From Yponomeuta sedellus (taxonomy: Eukaryota; Arthropoda; Insecta; Lepidoptera; Yponomeutidae), in assembly GCA_934045075.1 (NCBI GenBank), contig OW203722.1:3653264-3717263 (forward strand): 64,000 nt of DNA, given 5' to 3'. A program made the position numbers and the translations under genes. Below the pieces are notes generated by a model. That model ran no database searches and was not told where the DNA came from. It saw nothing but the letters and a program-made list of their open reading frames with translations. How positions within the stretch are numbered: the first letter of the stretch is position 1; each line of letters starts with the position of its first letter. This document shows positions 33,563 to 45,860 of this stretch, in pieces.

Positions 33563-33820
33563 TAACGAAAGTGGCTATAAATCAGACGAAAACTTTTTCG
33601 GCCTTATTTATAAAAACACGAATTCACTAAAACACTTCTGGCGTCCTTTGATTACGTTTTTCCTTGTAAAATCTCCACTACAGACTATTTTCGTGAACGT
33701 TTTTCAGTTATTTTAAGGAATTGTGTTGTTATAATAAGGCCGTTAACGTACTTTAGGAAAAAATCTCATTCTACATCTTAATTAGCTTTAAACTCGGAAA
33801 CCGAGATATCATCCACATTT
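33563..33820. other. Short stretch with one shared repeat word
   Basis: 'cttgtaaaatctccactaca' at 33663-33682 recurs in variant form near 42531-42570 and 55910-55930; probably remnants of one small DNA element. Confidence 0.4.
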
Positions 33821-33822
33821 TT

Positions 33823-34060
33823 GGATGACCTCTATAGCGTAGCGGTAGCGCATCTGCCTACCATGCGAGAAGTCCCGGGTTCAGTATCCGGCTGCGGACA
33901 AAAAAAAGCCCCAGATCTTGGATGTTTACGTGTTTGTGATAGCGCTGTTTCTGGTGGCCACGACCCAGGGTATCCTAGTGTGGGGCCAAAAACAATGTAT
34001 GTGCCAGTATGTAAATGTTACGTTTCTCTCATGGCTTGGGTAGCATTAAACTAAAATTTT
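33823..34060 (+). repeat. SINE-D, tRNA-derived
   Basis: Head 'ctatagcgtagcggtagcgc' (box A) and 'gtcccgggttcagtatccgg' (box B with an insertion), body with 'ttggatgtttacgtgtttgt' and 'ggccacgacccagggtatcc', 3' end 'aatttttaatttttgt'. Confidence 0.65.
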
Positions 34061-34139
34061 TAATTTTTGTACAGCCTATTTTTGTCCTATTGCAAGACAC
34101 AGAGCTAAGAGAACAGTCTTAATTACCCGAGTGGATCAG

Positions 34140-34280
34140 CAATTTTTAACGCTGAGGTATGTGAACAATTCAGACACTCAGGTTCCTCACGACGTTTTCC
34201 TTCAACGTAAGCAAGTGGTGAGTGTGAGTTAGCGCTACAACAATTTCACGAATGTACCAAACAAAGAAAAGAAAGTCATT
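34140..34280 (-). repeat. SINE-B fragment
   Basis: 'acaattcagacactcaggtt' and 'cgaatgtaccaaacaaag' match the complement of the SINE-B body. Confidence 0.5.
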
Positions 34281-34313
34281 GGTGAACTCCTGCTAAGTTA
34301 TTCATCCGTTCGT

Positions 34314-34475
34314 TATCAACCCTTGTATGTCCCCACTGCTGGGGCACGGGTCTCTTCCTGCATCGCAGGAAGGTTAGGCCATACTCCACCACGGGGGCCA
34401 AGTCCGGGTTGGTGGAGGATTGTAAGACAGTGGCGGGTCTTACTGTCAGATGTTATCAAGCCGCCCATAGGGCGG
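34314..34475 (-). repeat. SINE-A copy, truncated
   Basis: Starts 'ttatcaacccttgtatgtcc' and breaks off after 'caagccgcccatagggcgg'. Reverse orientation. Confidence 0.8.
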
Positions 34476-35125
34476 CTAAGTTATTCATACAAAAGTTATT
34501 TCAAGTGGATGTGTAAAAAGCTTTTAAGGAAAACATGATTTGCCTTCTTATAGAACAAGTGACTTTTTAATCGCAACAATGGAAAAACTAATTGCCGCTT
34601 GATTAAGTGAAGGCACTTTTTTTTCTTTAAAACCGGCGCCACACTTGACCACTCGTATTTGGCAAATATGCATCGATAAATCATTGCTGAATTTTCTGAA
34701 GAATTTACAGCAGTAACGCAATGTATGATGAATTTTCGGCAAATACGAATACCAAGTGAAGCCCTGATATAAAGTCAGGTAAAAAAATGGTGGCTGAAAT
34801 ATTCTGCCCTTTTTATTACTTAAGTAATCATCATTTGTTTTTATCATATTGTTTGAAACTCTTATTTTGCCAATCTAGCGAATATCTAGATTTGTATTAT
34901 ACAGCAGCCTATTTTATGTATTCATTTTAGTTTTAACAATCAGCTGCAAAATATTGCTTAAAATGATCGTATGCTATGAAGGAAATTGTCTGTGATCAGA
35001 GGAGGGAAAAGAACTTTTCAAATATTTTGGATGCACAAGAGCCCACACGCTTGTACATTGACATTCAGCAAACAGAATGTAATTTTTTTACGTTGAAATA
35101 AATTAATTTGACTGATTGATTGCTT
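34476..35125. other. No recognised gene
   Basis: AT-rich DNA without supported features. 'cattgacattcagcaaacag' at about 35056 also occurs at about 21788, so a small unclassified repeat is present. Confidence 0.45.
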
Positions 35126-35130
35126 GCTTG

Positions 35131-35495
35131 GGCGCTCGTGGCCTAGTCGAACCGAGTGATTGGAATCAATCACTTGGGTAAAGCAACGACAAGTGGGTGG
35201 GGTCAGGTGCAGGATGGGTGACCTTACCGTGACTGCCGCGAGTGCCATTTTTCCGAGCGCTTCCGTGCTTTGCAAGGCACGTTAAGCCTTGGTGCCGTGT
35301 GTCATTGTAATGACAGCCGTTAAGCAAGGTCACAGACTGCTTGATAACTTGCGACACTATAAGGCCCGCCACGGTCTTGCAATCCTCCACCAACCCAAAC
35401 TTGGCCCCCGTGGTATATGGCCTAACCTTCCTGTGCAATGCAGGAAGAGACAGGTGTCCTAGAAGTATGTCCCCAATGCAAGGGTTTATATCGAA
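35131..35495 (+). repeat. SINE-A copy, diverged
   Basis: Full-length but with many substitutions and small indels ('ggcgctcgtggcctagtcga' at the head, 'atgcaagggtttatatcg' at the tail). Confidence 0.8.
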
Positions 35496-36780
35496 AATAT
35501 GCCCTTATAAATAGATGTCCCTACGAGACCCAACCACATAGGTACTAGCTTTACAATAATTTCGCAAATGACGGTATATATCTTAATTTATATTTTCCAC
35601 TCAACCCTTTTAATTGAAGCGCTCTAAAGCGGGGTAATTATATTACGGCTATTTGACCATATAGTTACGTCTTAACAATTTGTATTTGGATTTATGATTT
35701 ATGATGAATTTGTAACTCAATTTTAACCAGCGTTTTGTGGTACAAAATATTGAAGTGTAATTTACGATTTGGAATGTTTTCGGCATTTAGCTATTTTATG
35801 AAACAGCTTGTACAGTTCACAGCTGATGAAACTTTACATTTTTGTAGGAAAGTTGCTCTTGACATTACTGAGTAGAGCTAAAAAATGTAATGGCTGATGT
35901 GTCGTCAACTGTAAATACATTGAAAATAAATTGAAAAGAAACTTTATTTTAAATATTTTTAGAAACTGTAAATTTTATTGTAAGTTTTTTCTTTTAAACT
36001 AAAACGTTTGTAGTTACTACACATTATTGGATTGTACCCGCATATAACTTACTGGACTTCTTGCTGGAAGAGTCTAACTAGGTTTCGCTCTGATTTACAG
36101 GGCTTAATCACGCCTCTACCCATAATTAAACACTGAAAGTCAGAGCAAAACCGGACCCAATTTTCACTGCATTAGCAAATAAGTCGTATACGACTCTAAG
36201 GCGTACGACTTGACTTGATTTTTATATAAGAAGTCGAACAAAAGCCAAAATCTGTTCTCTAAACGGCATACGATCACGCATACGACATGGAATTCGAATG
36301 AGAAAATAAATGTCTAATGACTTAGTCGAGTTATCTGTGAATCATACGTTCCTTTTCTTGAAAGTTAATCGAACTTTATAACATCTACAAATTCACTTTT
36401 AAGTTGATACATTTTGCAGCAAAATATAAAATTATATGTTGCTTTATAAACTAAAAAACTATTTACTATTTATATATTATAATATATACGGTATTAGTAG
36501 TTATAAACACCTAAGTCTCAAAATTTTCAAATGAAATGTAACCTGTAACGAAACGGTAACGAACCGTTTTCAGCACAAGTTCACAAAACACTTCATAGAT
36601 GGCGCTTATAGGCGTGCACTTACAAGAAACGAACGTTAACTGTCAATGAATACGTTTAAATTGCATACGTCTTTTAGAGTCGCATGGTAATCACCATGCG
36701 ACATTATGACACCTCAAAGCGAGCGAAACTTATTAGCAAATTAGGGCATATGACTTTGTGAGAGTACGAGATACTGAATT
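35496..36780. other. No gene; one foldback and a related arm
   Basis: 35812-35925 is a relative of the 5688-5772 foldback ('cacagctgatgaaactttac'...'gctgatgtgtcgtcaactgt'). At 36562-36600 'gaaccgttttcagcacaagt' matches the arm of the element at 55326-55478. Otherwise AT-rich. Confidence 0.45.
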
Positions 36781-37085
36781 TCAAATATTTTGCGCCTGCG
36801 CTTTCAATTCGCATGGGCGAGAATCGGCCCTGTGTGGTGTCGGCCTAGAGAATAGCACCCACCCAAATTCTTCCCACAGGTGTCGTAAAAGGCGACTAAG
36901 GGACACAAATCGGGGGGTGGGCAGCAGCGCCCCCTGCAGTATAATACCACTAAACTGCGATCCTCAACCCGCATACCCAGCGTGGGGATTATGGGCATTA
37001 CCCCCCAATGATGGCACAACCTTGCGCTATGGCGCTCGTTAGGGGAGGGCTATGTCCAGCAGTGGACTATTATAGCCTGAAAAAG
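36780..37085 (+). repeat. LINE 3'-end fragment
   Basis: 'ggtgtcgtaaaaggcgacta', 'gggcagcagcgccccctgca', 'gcgtggggattatgggcatt' and 'tccagcagtggactattata' form the 3'-untranslated end of a jockey-like lepidopteran LINE. The longest copy of this tail in the window. Confidence 0.7.
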
Positions 37086-37319
37086 AAGAATCGGCGCCCT
37101 GGTCCGACTCTTCCGACGAAAAGCCTAGTAAATTTATCCGGTTACAATCCAATTATTGTGAGGTCAGGCTCAGTAATAATTAAATCACTATTTTCCATGG
37201 GAGGTCACATCACTATTTGTATTTGTAATTTAAAACGCGTATTTAAGGTGGACACACACGTTTCTGGAATTACTGGGTACAATGTTAGGTATTACAAATG
37301 CAATATTTCTTAGATGCCC

Positions 37320-38015
37320 CGATTGTTGATATAGGCTTCCTACTTTGCTGTCTGAGAATTCTTAATAATTGTTCCTACTAAAAGTTCCTTGTATTGATAA
37401 GTACAATCCTCTCTTTTCGAAAGTACTTTGGTAACCCAATTTTTACCAATATTTAGCAACACACTTACTATTTTTATTTACTATTCGATACTAAATTAAC
37501 AAAATTTTGATACTTGCTCTAACGGTGTGAAACAGCAGTATTTTTTGCAAATTCAGCATTTTCCCAACAATAAAAGTATTCTTAATTCTTCTAGAAGTAT
37601 TCTTAATTAATATTCTAAACGTAAATTACTTAAATGTAGCAACATTCAATAAACATCTCAATGTCTCAATCATCGTATCACATTTTATCTGGCAGGGCGT
37701 ATCTAAGTCTAAGCAACTAAAATATGGCACGTCTGGTGACCTTAGAGCTAATAATTATAGCCAAAAGCACATCGACCTTTACACTTTCAATCTTCGACTC
37801 TATGGCTTTAAACTAAGAAGTCTATAGACAACAATGTACAGGTTAATTAAATTTCAACACGTAATTTAAAAATAGCAGGGCAGGCACTTTAATATACTCG
37901 AAACGCAACACAGTTTCTATAATAAATATTTTTCTTCTTCTTCTCAGTTTATAATTTTAAATCTCACATTTTGTATCTGAACTCAGGCATATTTAATTAT
38001 TTGATTTATTACTAG
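37320..38015. other. No recognised feature
   Basis: AT-rich. Nothing supported on either strand. Confidence 0.5.
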
Positions 38016-38017
38016 CT

Positions 38018-38345
38018 GACCCAGTGAACTTCGTACCGCCTAACAGTCGATTCGTTATTTTTTTCTCCGTAAGAACCATCCTCGTACTTCAAGGAATATC
38101 AGCTGCTCTCGAGATTTGCGCTTACCAACACATTCAGCGATTCATTTTTATATTATAAAAGACTAGCTGACCCAGCAAACTTCGTACCGCCTAACAGTCG
38201 ATTCTATAATATTATTTTTATTTTTCTCTCCGTAAGAACCATCCTCGTACTTTAAGAAACATACTATAAAAAGAATTAGCGAAATCGGTTCAGCTGTTCT
38301 CGAGATTTGCGCTTACACACATTCAGCGATTCATTTTTATATTAT
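38018..38345 (-). repeat. Two tandem copies of the 'aatgaatcgctgaatg' repeat
   Basis: Head-to-tail copies, about 38018-38158 and 38164-38345, each starting 'ctagctgacccag' and ending 'gattcatttttatattata'. The first lacks about 45 bp internally. Confidence 0.75.
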
Positions 38346-38649
38346 AGAATAAAAACAAAATGTTTCAAAGTTTAAAAAAACAACCGTCAAATTGGGTAGT
38401 TTCACAATTAATAGATTATGCGGAGAAGAAAATAACAAAAAAAATTCACATCTTAATATTCATTTCAAAAAATATTTATGACAATAAACATTTTTCTGAA
38501 AAGAATAACAGAGTTTACAGTTGAAAAATAATGACTAATGTGTTGAAAACTAGAGACAATCGTCCTCTAAATACCAAATATAAATATTCGCGACAGTAAA
38601 ACGTTTCTTTTAGCTGACCAAATCAATTTATTTTAGCATGACAACTTTC

Positions 38650-38900
38650 TAAAAACCTATTTAGAGGCTAAAAATTGCACCCATGTCGGGATTTGAACCC
38701 GCGAACTCTGGCTATCCCTGCCAGCGCTCTTTCCAACTGAGCTAATGGGCGACTCACCGGCATCAGTGTTTCGAACCTCTTTACAATATTCTCTGTAGGC
38801 AGCGACATCTGCCTGAAGTATGCATGGGTGTAATTTTTTGCCCCTAAATAGGTAGGTTTTTAAAATTGTCCTTAGCACGGGTTAGTGCATTAAAAATAAT
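38650..38900 (-). repeat. tRNA-like repeat, single copy
   Basis: The core 38678-38750 (minus) has a mutated box B (gatttgaaccc on plus). The outer end recurs inverted at 38820-38900 ('cctaaataggtaggttttta' to 'gggttagtgcattaaaaata'). Confidence 0.8.
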
Positions 38901-38917
38901 GTAATGACAACTTTCAT

Positions 38918-38985
38918 TCAAATCTTTCTAGCCGTTTAGGTGGAGTTCAATGACATACACACATATAGTAGAATTATATAAAGAT
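38918..38985 (+). repeat. Short interspersed repeat
   Basis: 'aatctttctagccgtttagg' and 'agttcaatgacatacacaca' match 7118-7170. Confidence 0.55.
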
Positions 38986-40757
38986 TAGCAAAACATCTAA
39001 ATGCACTGGGGCCCGTAATTTGTACATATAGCCTCACCCAAGTATTTCCAAATAAAGGGTAAAGGTAAAGGTTATCACGGCAACCCTGTGCCTTGATAAC
39101 CAGTCAGTGACTCACACTCTTCTACCAGCACGACAGTGTGCTGCAGACCGTGTCCACTAAGAATAAATCAGATGGAAGAAAGCCTTTAAATACTGATTAC
39201 GATATGCAGATGGGAAAAAACAAGGCTATTTATGATAAAATATAAAGATTATTATTATTTCAAAAAACTTCCGCCATCCACTTCGACTAAATTTTAGCCA
39301 TAAACCTGAAGATAGTAGTGAAATTTCGTTGTTTTGATGTTTTTAAAGTGTCCTTCTTTCAGAGAGATATGGGTGGGTATGATTACCATAACCGTGATCA
39401 CGCTTGTAACTAGGATACTTTATCCTAGTCATGGTAATCGCCATTTACATTCCATCTTTTGCAAATGTTGTTTTTTATTTATGTCTTTTATATGTCCATT
39501 GTGCAAGAAAGAACAAAGTAAGGTAAAATAAACAATATATGTATTTAATTGCCATTTGTGGCTATTGTTTTGAAACCCTCTGCGTAGATATAAAAAAACG
39601 TCTCTCGCAATTCAGTAAGTTTTGACTACTTATGAAACAGTACTTGTTATTCATTCCTTAATAAATATTGACAATTTCTCTGTCTAAATTCTCACAAAAT
39701 TTTATATAGAATAACTATGAAACTAATCAAAACTGGCTAAAATGACAATGCTAAAATCATTTGTGCTATACAACAATCTTTATCGTGTAGTTTCGAAGCG
39801 TGCTCTATAGTCATATGTACCGGAAAATGACGCAAAAGAAGCAAATAGAAAAATTGCCCAGGAAACCATGTCGGACTCAGCCAATAGGGTTTTAATTGGC
39901 TACGGCAATTTATGACGTCTGTGGCGCAAAACCAGTCAGTGTGCTATTCACAACCAAATAGCAGTCAACGTCTATCTGCAGGTGACAGGCCTTCTTTTGG
40001 ACAGAGATTGTAGTCTAGACCAGATATTCCTACTGCGTATTGACGACTGAAAGAGATGAGACAAGTAAATGCCTTAAGCACACACCACAAAGATTTGGAC
40101 TTTAGTCAGTATAGGAATGGCTTATAAGCTTTACGACGGATCCTATGTTATGATTATCCAGAAAACTATGGCTAAACATTAGCTTTTCACAACTTAATGG
40201 CGAAAATTCATCGTCAACATATTTTGAACATCAACGAAAGTCTTGTCACGATTCATAATGATTACTAGTTATCAGAATAACTGTATGCATAAGCTTACCC
40301 CCATAGAGGGAGGCCAACCAGGGTTTGCCACTTGCCACGATCCCGACAAACCAGAATAGGTAGAGTATAAAAAACTACATTTAGACATTTGCAATGACAT
40401 CATCAATTTTAAACAAAAAAATCAAAATCAACTATTTCCTTTTGTTAAAAAGCTTTTAGTCAAAAAGCCAGCGCAGCCATGTTTTCTCGTTAGATCAATC
40501 CATTTTGTTCCTGAGTGCAAAATCGCAGACATGTTTTCTCGTCTCGTGAGTGTCCCAAACTCGGATCACATGCGCAGTATTGTCACAGCGTTTGCAGCAT
40601 GCTTGCCGCGCAATTGTCTCGCTTTCAAATCACCCGCAAATAACAACAGTTCCATAGCAAAATAAAGTACGCTAGTAAATATAAAAAGGCGGATGGTGCT
40701 AAATCCTTTTTAATCGGATAATATCTATTTCCACTCTTTACAAATGAAGCCATTATT
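38986..40757. other. No recognised gene
   Basis: No supported coding sequence. A palindromic stretch 'aggatactttatcctagt' lies at about 39412-39429. Otherwise ordinary AT-rich intergenic DNA. Confidence 0.45.
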
Positions 40758-42080
40758 TACACTATTTTTATTTTTAATGCACTAACCCGTGCTAAGGAAC
40801 AAATTTAAAAACCTATTTAGAGGCTAAAAATTTCACCCATGCCGGGATTCGAACCCGCAACCTCTGGCTATCCGTACCAGCGCTCTACCAATTGAGCCAA
40901 TGGGCGACTCACGGCATCAGTGAAATTTCGAACCTCTTTACAATATTCTCTGTATTACGTACAGGCAGCGACATCTGACTTAAGCAAATTGCATTACTTA
41001 CAGCCCCGACTACCTACTTTGCAGTTAGGTTTAACATCGGAACGATATCACTGTACTCACATGATTACACTATTTTTATTTTTAATGCACTAACCCGTGC
41101 TAAGGAACAAATTTAAAAACCTATTTAGAGGCTAAAAATTTCACCCATGCCGGGATTCGAACCCGCAACCTCTGGCTATCCGTACCAGCGCTCTACCAAT
41201 TGAGCCAATGGGCGACTCACGGCATCAGTGAAATTTCGAACCTCTTTACAATATTCTCTGTATTACGTACAGGCAGCGACATCTGACTTAAGCAAATTGC
41301 ATTACTTACAGCCCCGACTACCTACTTTGTAAAGAGGTTCGAAATTTCACTGATGCCGTGAGTCGCCCATTGGCTCAATTGGTAGAGCGCTGGTACGGAT
41401 AGCCAGAGGTTGCGGGTTCGAATCCCGGCATGGGTGAAATTTTTAGCCTCTAAATAGGTTTTTAAATTTGTTCCTTAGCACGGGTTAGTGCATTAAAAAT
41501 AAAAATAGTGTAATCATGTGAGTACAGTGATATCGTTCCGATGTTAAACCTAACTGCAAAGTAGGTAGTCGGGGCTGTAAGTAATGCAATTTGCTTAAGT
41601 CAGATGTCGCTGCCTGTACGTAATACAGAGAATATTGTAAAGAGGTTCGAAATTTCACTGATGCCGTGAGTCGCCCATTGGCTCAATTGGTAGAGCGCTG
41701 GTACGGATAGCCAGAGGTTGCGGGTTCGAATCCCGGCATGGGTGAAATTTTTAGCCTCTAAATAGGTTTTTAAATTTGTTCCTTAGCACGGGTTAGTGCA
41801 TTAAAAATAAAAATAGTGTAATCATGTGAGTACAGTGATATCGTTCCGATGTTAAACCTAACTGCAAAGTAGGTAGTCGGGGCTGTAAGTAATGCAATTT
41901 GCTTAAGTCAGATGTCGCTGCCTGTACGTAATACAGAGAATATTGTAAAGAGGTTCGAAATTTCACTGATGCCGTGAGTCGCCCATTGGCTCAATTGGTA
42001 GAGCGCTGGTACGGATAGCCAGAGGTTGCGGGTTCGAATCCCGGCATGGGTGAAATTTTTAGCCTCTAAATAGGTTTTTA
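40758..42080. repeat. Five-copy tRNA-like repeat array, 308-bp unit, reversing orientation in the middle
   Basis: Two units in minus orientation (cores 40834-40905 and 41142-41213), then a switch at 41329, then units in plus orientation (cores 41365-41436, 41673-41744, 41981-42052). Spacing within each half is exactly 308 bp and the copies look nearly identical. Each core folds as a tRNA: acceptor stem gcccat/atgggt, D arm gctc/gagc, anticodon stem ctgg/ccag with loop acggata (GGA at anticodon position, C rather than T before it), T arm with box B ggttcgaatcc. An imperfect inverted repeat (gaggttcgaaatttca / tgaaatttttagcctc) brackets the core. The unit body (about 180 bp) includes 'cagatgtcgctgcctgtacg' and 'atgcactaacccgtgctaag'. 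I call it a tRNA-derived repeat, not functional tRNA genes. Confidence 0.9.
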
Positions 42081-42084
42081 AGCC

Positions 42085-44197
42085 ATTATTTAGTTCAGCC
42101 ATCGTATAATCCAAACCATGAATTTCTAACATGTAAATACGCCAAACGAAGTAAGTTACAAATCTAAATTGAGTTTATGGGTTAATCACGATCCAACATC
42201 CCACTTGCGGGATTCACCGGAGCTATGCGGCGTGTGTTCACACGGCGGCTTTCGTCGCAGCTTTTTTCCGGTTCTTCACAGTAACTACCACCACAATCAT
42301 TATTTGGTTTGTACAGACGTTACAAAAAGTAGATTCAGATTCTACCGGGATTCAATTAGCGCCGTCAATGAAAATCTCATACTTTTCCAAAAAGTTAACA
42401 TCATTGACATTCCATAATAGTTTTAGGACCTATAAACTTTAACCTGGGATTTTTATCCCAGGTTCCTCACCTAACAATCTTATTTATTAATAACCCGATT
42501 CGTTGAAATACTCTGTAAACATAGATTAAAATAGTCTGTGGTGGATACCGTACAAGGAAAAGACGTAATAAATTCACTTCAATTCAATTGGGAATTTACA
42601 AGCCTTTAAGACGTTTGTGGATTTAAAACAAAGAGTTTGCACATATTTTTACGTTTCTAATAACAATAAAGATATAAATATGCTGTTCCTTCTTTGAATT
42701 TGGATGTTTTTGATTTGTGCATCAGTCTTCGCAATATCAGTTACAAGCCACTTTCTACAATTACTATCGAAAATATAATTACAGCTTTGCTGTTAATAGC
42801 TAAATGTTGTCGAAGAATACTTTACACTTTGCTTATATATTTTACAGGAAATAAAGTAAAGCTAGGCTTCAGTTAGTAAGAAAAGCAATAACAAATATTT
42901 ACAAGCTTAGACTTTATCATTATTTTCATGTATACTTTTAAAGTATAATCTTAATAAATATAATAATTCTATATCTACAAACAGACAGTGACGTCTTTAA
43001 AATAATATTGTTATATCCTAATTGTTTTATAAAAAAATTCCATTCTAGAGCTAACAGTTGGAAACCGAAGGAGTAAAATTCAATTACGAATAGGAAACTT
43101 ATTCTTATCTCATAAAAAAAAACTTCAGATAATAAAGAAAACTTCCCAGTCGACGTTTATAATCCGGCTTAGGACTCGATAAAAAACATTTGTTCTGGCA
43201 ACCAAAACATTGTTACCAGAATCTGTGGCCTGCTCGTAATATTTTGATAGAATTTTTTATTGGAACTCATTTATCGCATTCGAATGCATAATTAAAATTT
43301 TCCTATTAATTTAGAAGTATTATTATTTCGGCTTTTGTGAATGTATTTTTGTCCAATCAATTTGAAATAGTACGTTTTTAACAAAACAAAATTCGTCTTA
43401 CAGAAATATTTGTGCAAAACCACGTCACATAGCACAGTAATACAATTTTTACACTTGGTGTCATATCCACAATTAATGCCACTGCATCTTTCTTGGCTTG
43501 GTACTATCATCTTCTTAGTATTAGATATTTTGATTAATGCGAAATCTGTTTTATTAACATAATAAAATTAGCTAGGTGCAGTTTTGTAAATAAAAGTGTT
43601 TGTTTTTCTAAGATACTCATAAACAGTTATTTAAGCTGCGATTTAAAGAAATTAACGGATTTTATTTCCTCGATTCTCTTTTCATAATTTTGATAGATTA
43701 TTTGACGCTGATTAGCAGTGATCGGAATACGTGAAAAATGGTATGAATTGTAAGGAGATGCACAATTTGCCTGGATTCAATTTGCATGCCAACATGCATA
43801 TTATTATTTGAATTTCTTATTGCACTAATTACATAAAAAAAATTTCAAGGGCGTACTTAATCCAAGAATCATTCTTTTCTGCAAACGTTTGTGTCAAAAT
43901 CTAATTTAAAAGCAAGTAAACTTGTGAAATAACAGAAATTTGAACTTTGCTGAATTGCGTTGATCACTAATACCATACCTACTTTAATTGAGATGATTAA
44001 AAGTAAGTAATTAAGTTAATTATATTTTTTTTATTTTAAGAAGAACACAATCTTTGCATTTACTACTGGCGCATTTGCTACTGGCGCACTAAAAAAATCC
44101 CTATAGTTTCGCTGTATATCAAAATCCCTGAACCTGAAAGTCTATCAGAATAATATATTTCCAGAACTGTCGAAATTTAATCGCATTTAGACATGTA
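42085..44197. other. Intergenic, nothing supported
   Basis: 42181-42300 is locally GC-rich with an open plus-strand frame of 82 codons, unrecognised. A perfect 10-bp hairpin with a tttt loop lies at 42441-42464 (aacctgggat/atcccaggtt). The rest is AT-rich. Confidence 0.5.
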
Positions 44198-44203
44198 TTT
44201 ATT
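44198..44203 (-). terminator. Candidate poly(A) signal of the channel gene
   Basis: AATAAA on the minus strand, about 245 bp past the stop codon at 44448. Position is plausible; usage unknown. Confidence 0.35.
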
Positions 44204-44447
44204 AACTCCACAAACTACAAAAATAAATTCGTTAATTCGGTGTTGTTATACCCCTCTATGTTACGACTACACTAGTAGTCGACTACGACGTAGGTATTTC
44301 TACTCAACCTATTCCGATCACTGCTCACAAGGCACAATGTGGATGCCAATAACGCTTACAATAGGCTCTATCAGTAATGCAGAATGAATATACAAAGGCC
44401 GACTACGCGCAATCAAAGCGGGCGCAGTATCGCCTCTCAACTGGTTG

Positions 44448-44594
44448 CTAAGAATGCTTCGTCTTTAGCAGCAGAACAGGCCAGTACATCGTAACAAAGA
44501 GCAGGAACAGCGCCGGGAACACAACCCGGGAAAGCTTGTCAATCTCCCGCCAGAGGACACGCTCTTGACCAGTGTCAGCGTCCAGCCACGCCAC
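44448..44594 (-). CDS. Channel terminal exon: end of the M3-M4 loop, M4, stop
   Basis: 147 nt, phase 0, after a 'cacccaccag'-like acceptor ('catccaccag' on minus). Codes 48 residues, VAWLDADTGQERVLWREIDK then LSRVVFPALFLLFVTMYW as the fourth transmembrane helix, and a short basic tail KTKHS before TAG (44448-44450). The IDKLSR..FP..F..F...YW pattern is the M4 signature of invertebrate anion-channel subunits, and the C-terminus right after M4 is normal. This closes the gene whose other exons lie at higher coordinates; it is separated from the previous exon by a 2047-bp intron containing LINE and SINE debris. Confidence 0.9.
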   Translation of the reverse strand: MAWLDADTGQERVLWREIDKLSRVVFPALFLLFVTMYWPVLLLKTKHS

Positions 44595-44739
44595 CTGGTG
44601 GATGAATTACTTTATAAATGAAACGTATGTTTACCACACAATCACGAAGTAAATTGTATTAAATTTAAATATTGTCATGACCGCCTTGTCACTTTTAAGT
44701 CTAAATTAATTTCCAAAATAATTTTTTTTACGTAGCCTT

Positions 44740-45080
44740 TATGTTTGTGCTCCACTGCCGGGCAACGACGTCCCCCAATTCAGTTCAGAGTTGGCTGTCC
44801 TGGGCGACCTCAGACCACTCCGGCAGATGGTGGTCGAGATAATCTCTCCACCGTCTTCTAGGCCGGCCTCGATTTCGATGTCCGTCGTGTGGCACCCACT
44901 CGGTGGCGAGTTTCGCCCATCTATTTGGGTGCATTCGATTGGCAGGACCAGCCCAGCTCCACTTCAGTTTCGCCGTCTGGACACCCACGTCGACTATTCG
45001 GGTCCTTGCGCGTAGTGTGGTATTTTGGACGCGATCTACCCTTCTCAAGTCCAAAATACTGCGCTCCATCGCTCTCCTGT
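44740..45080 (-). mobile_element. LINE reverse-transcriptase C-terminal fragment
   Basis: The minus-strand frame reads RIVDVGVQTAKLKWSWAGP, RWAKLATEWVPHDGHRNRGR and PRRRWRDYLDHHLPEWSEVA. The 'K..W.GH..R..(D/N)R...' and 'GRP..RW.DD....W...A' motifs are the C-terminal end of an RTE-like LINE ORF. It lies in the last intron of the channel gene in the same orientation. Decayed upstream. Confidence 0.75.
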
Positions 45081-45341
45081 GCTATGATTACCAGGCAAGG
45101 ACATCACAAACGTAGAAATACACCGAGACTTTAGCCATTTGTACAAATATACACTTTCCTAGTGCTTATTTGTACAAATGTCTCTTGCGTCATTTGTTCT
45201 TTCATCACTTTTCCGTCAGATGACAGCCGCAGAAGTATTTAAAAATATAATCAGTCGTCAGCTATCGATCAATCGCTAGGCTGCTAAACACCGTTTTTAT
45301 ATTCCTGAAGTATTCAATCACTAAGACAGAGAAGAAAAGGC

Positions 45342-45478
45342 AGTCGTTAAGCCATGTCAGAGTAAGGCCCGCCACTGTCTTACAATCCTCCACCAACCCG
45401 GACTTGGCCCCCGTGGTGGAGTATGGCCTAACCTACAGGAAGAGACCCATGCCCCAGCAGGGGGAACATACAAGGGCC
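45342..45478 (+). repeat. SINE-A with internal deletion
   Basis: 'gcagtcgttaagccatgtca' then directly 'gtaaggcccgccactgtctt', so about 30 bp in the middle are missing. Confidence 0.75.
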
Positions 45479-45611
45479 AATTTTGGTCAAATACAATAAA
45501 AAGAGAATGCGAATGAAATGATAATAATAGTAATAAAACTCATTTAACTATAAGTCCTACATTTCAGAGTAGTAGCATAGGAGACAGTCTTAAATGTAGA
45601 TAATCACAGTT

Positions 45612-45860
45612 CATCATCATCATCGTTCATCGTCAGGCTGTACTAGTCCACTGCTGGACATAGCCCTCCCCTAATGAGCGCCAAAGCGCCCTGTCTTCAG
45701 CTTGTTGCATCCAGTATCTGCCTGCAGTTTTTCGCAGATCGTCATCCCACCTAGTCGAAGGGCGTCCTACACTACGTTTACCGAGTTGCGGCCTCCACTC
45801 AAGAACACGTTTACTCCAACGGTTGTCGTTTCTTTCGAGAGATACTCACTGTATTTAGCG
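45612..45860 (-). repeat. LINE 3'-tail fragment
   Basis: Longest of the 'gtcaggctgtactagtccac' type: continues through 'catagccctcccctaatgag', 'cagatcgtcatcccacctag' and 'tactccaacggttgtcgttt'. Confidence 0.7.

Noticed and set aside
40834..42052. Five functional tRNA-Ser(GGA) genes
   Set aside because: The cores fold well, but the base before the anticodon is C, not T, the long variable arm of tRNA-Ser is missing, and they sit inside a dispersed repeat. Better read as a tRNA-derived repeat.
42441..42464. Rho-independent terminator-like hairpin
   Set aside because: Eukaryotic DNA; no operon or T-run context. Just a short palindrome.
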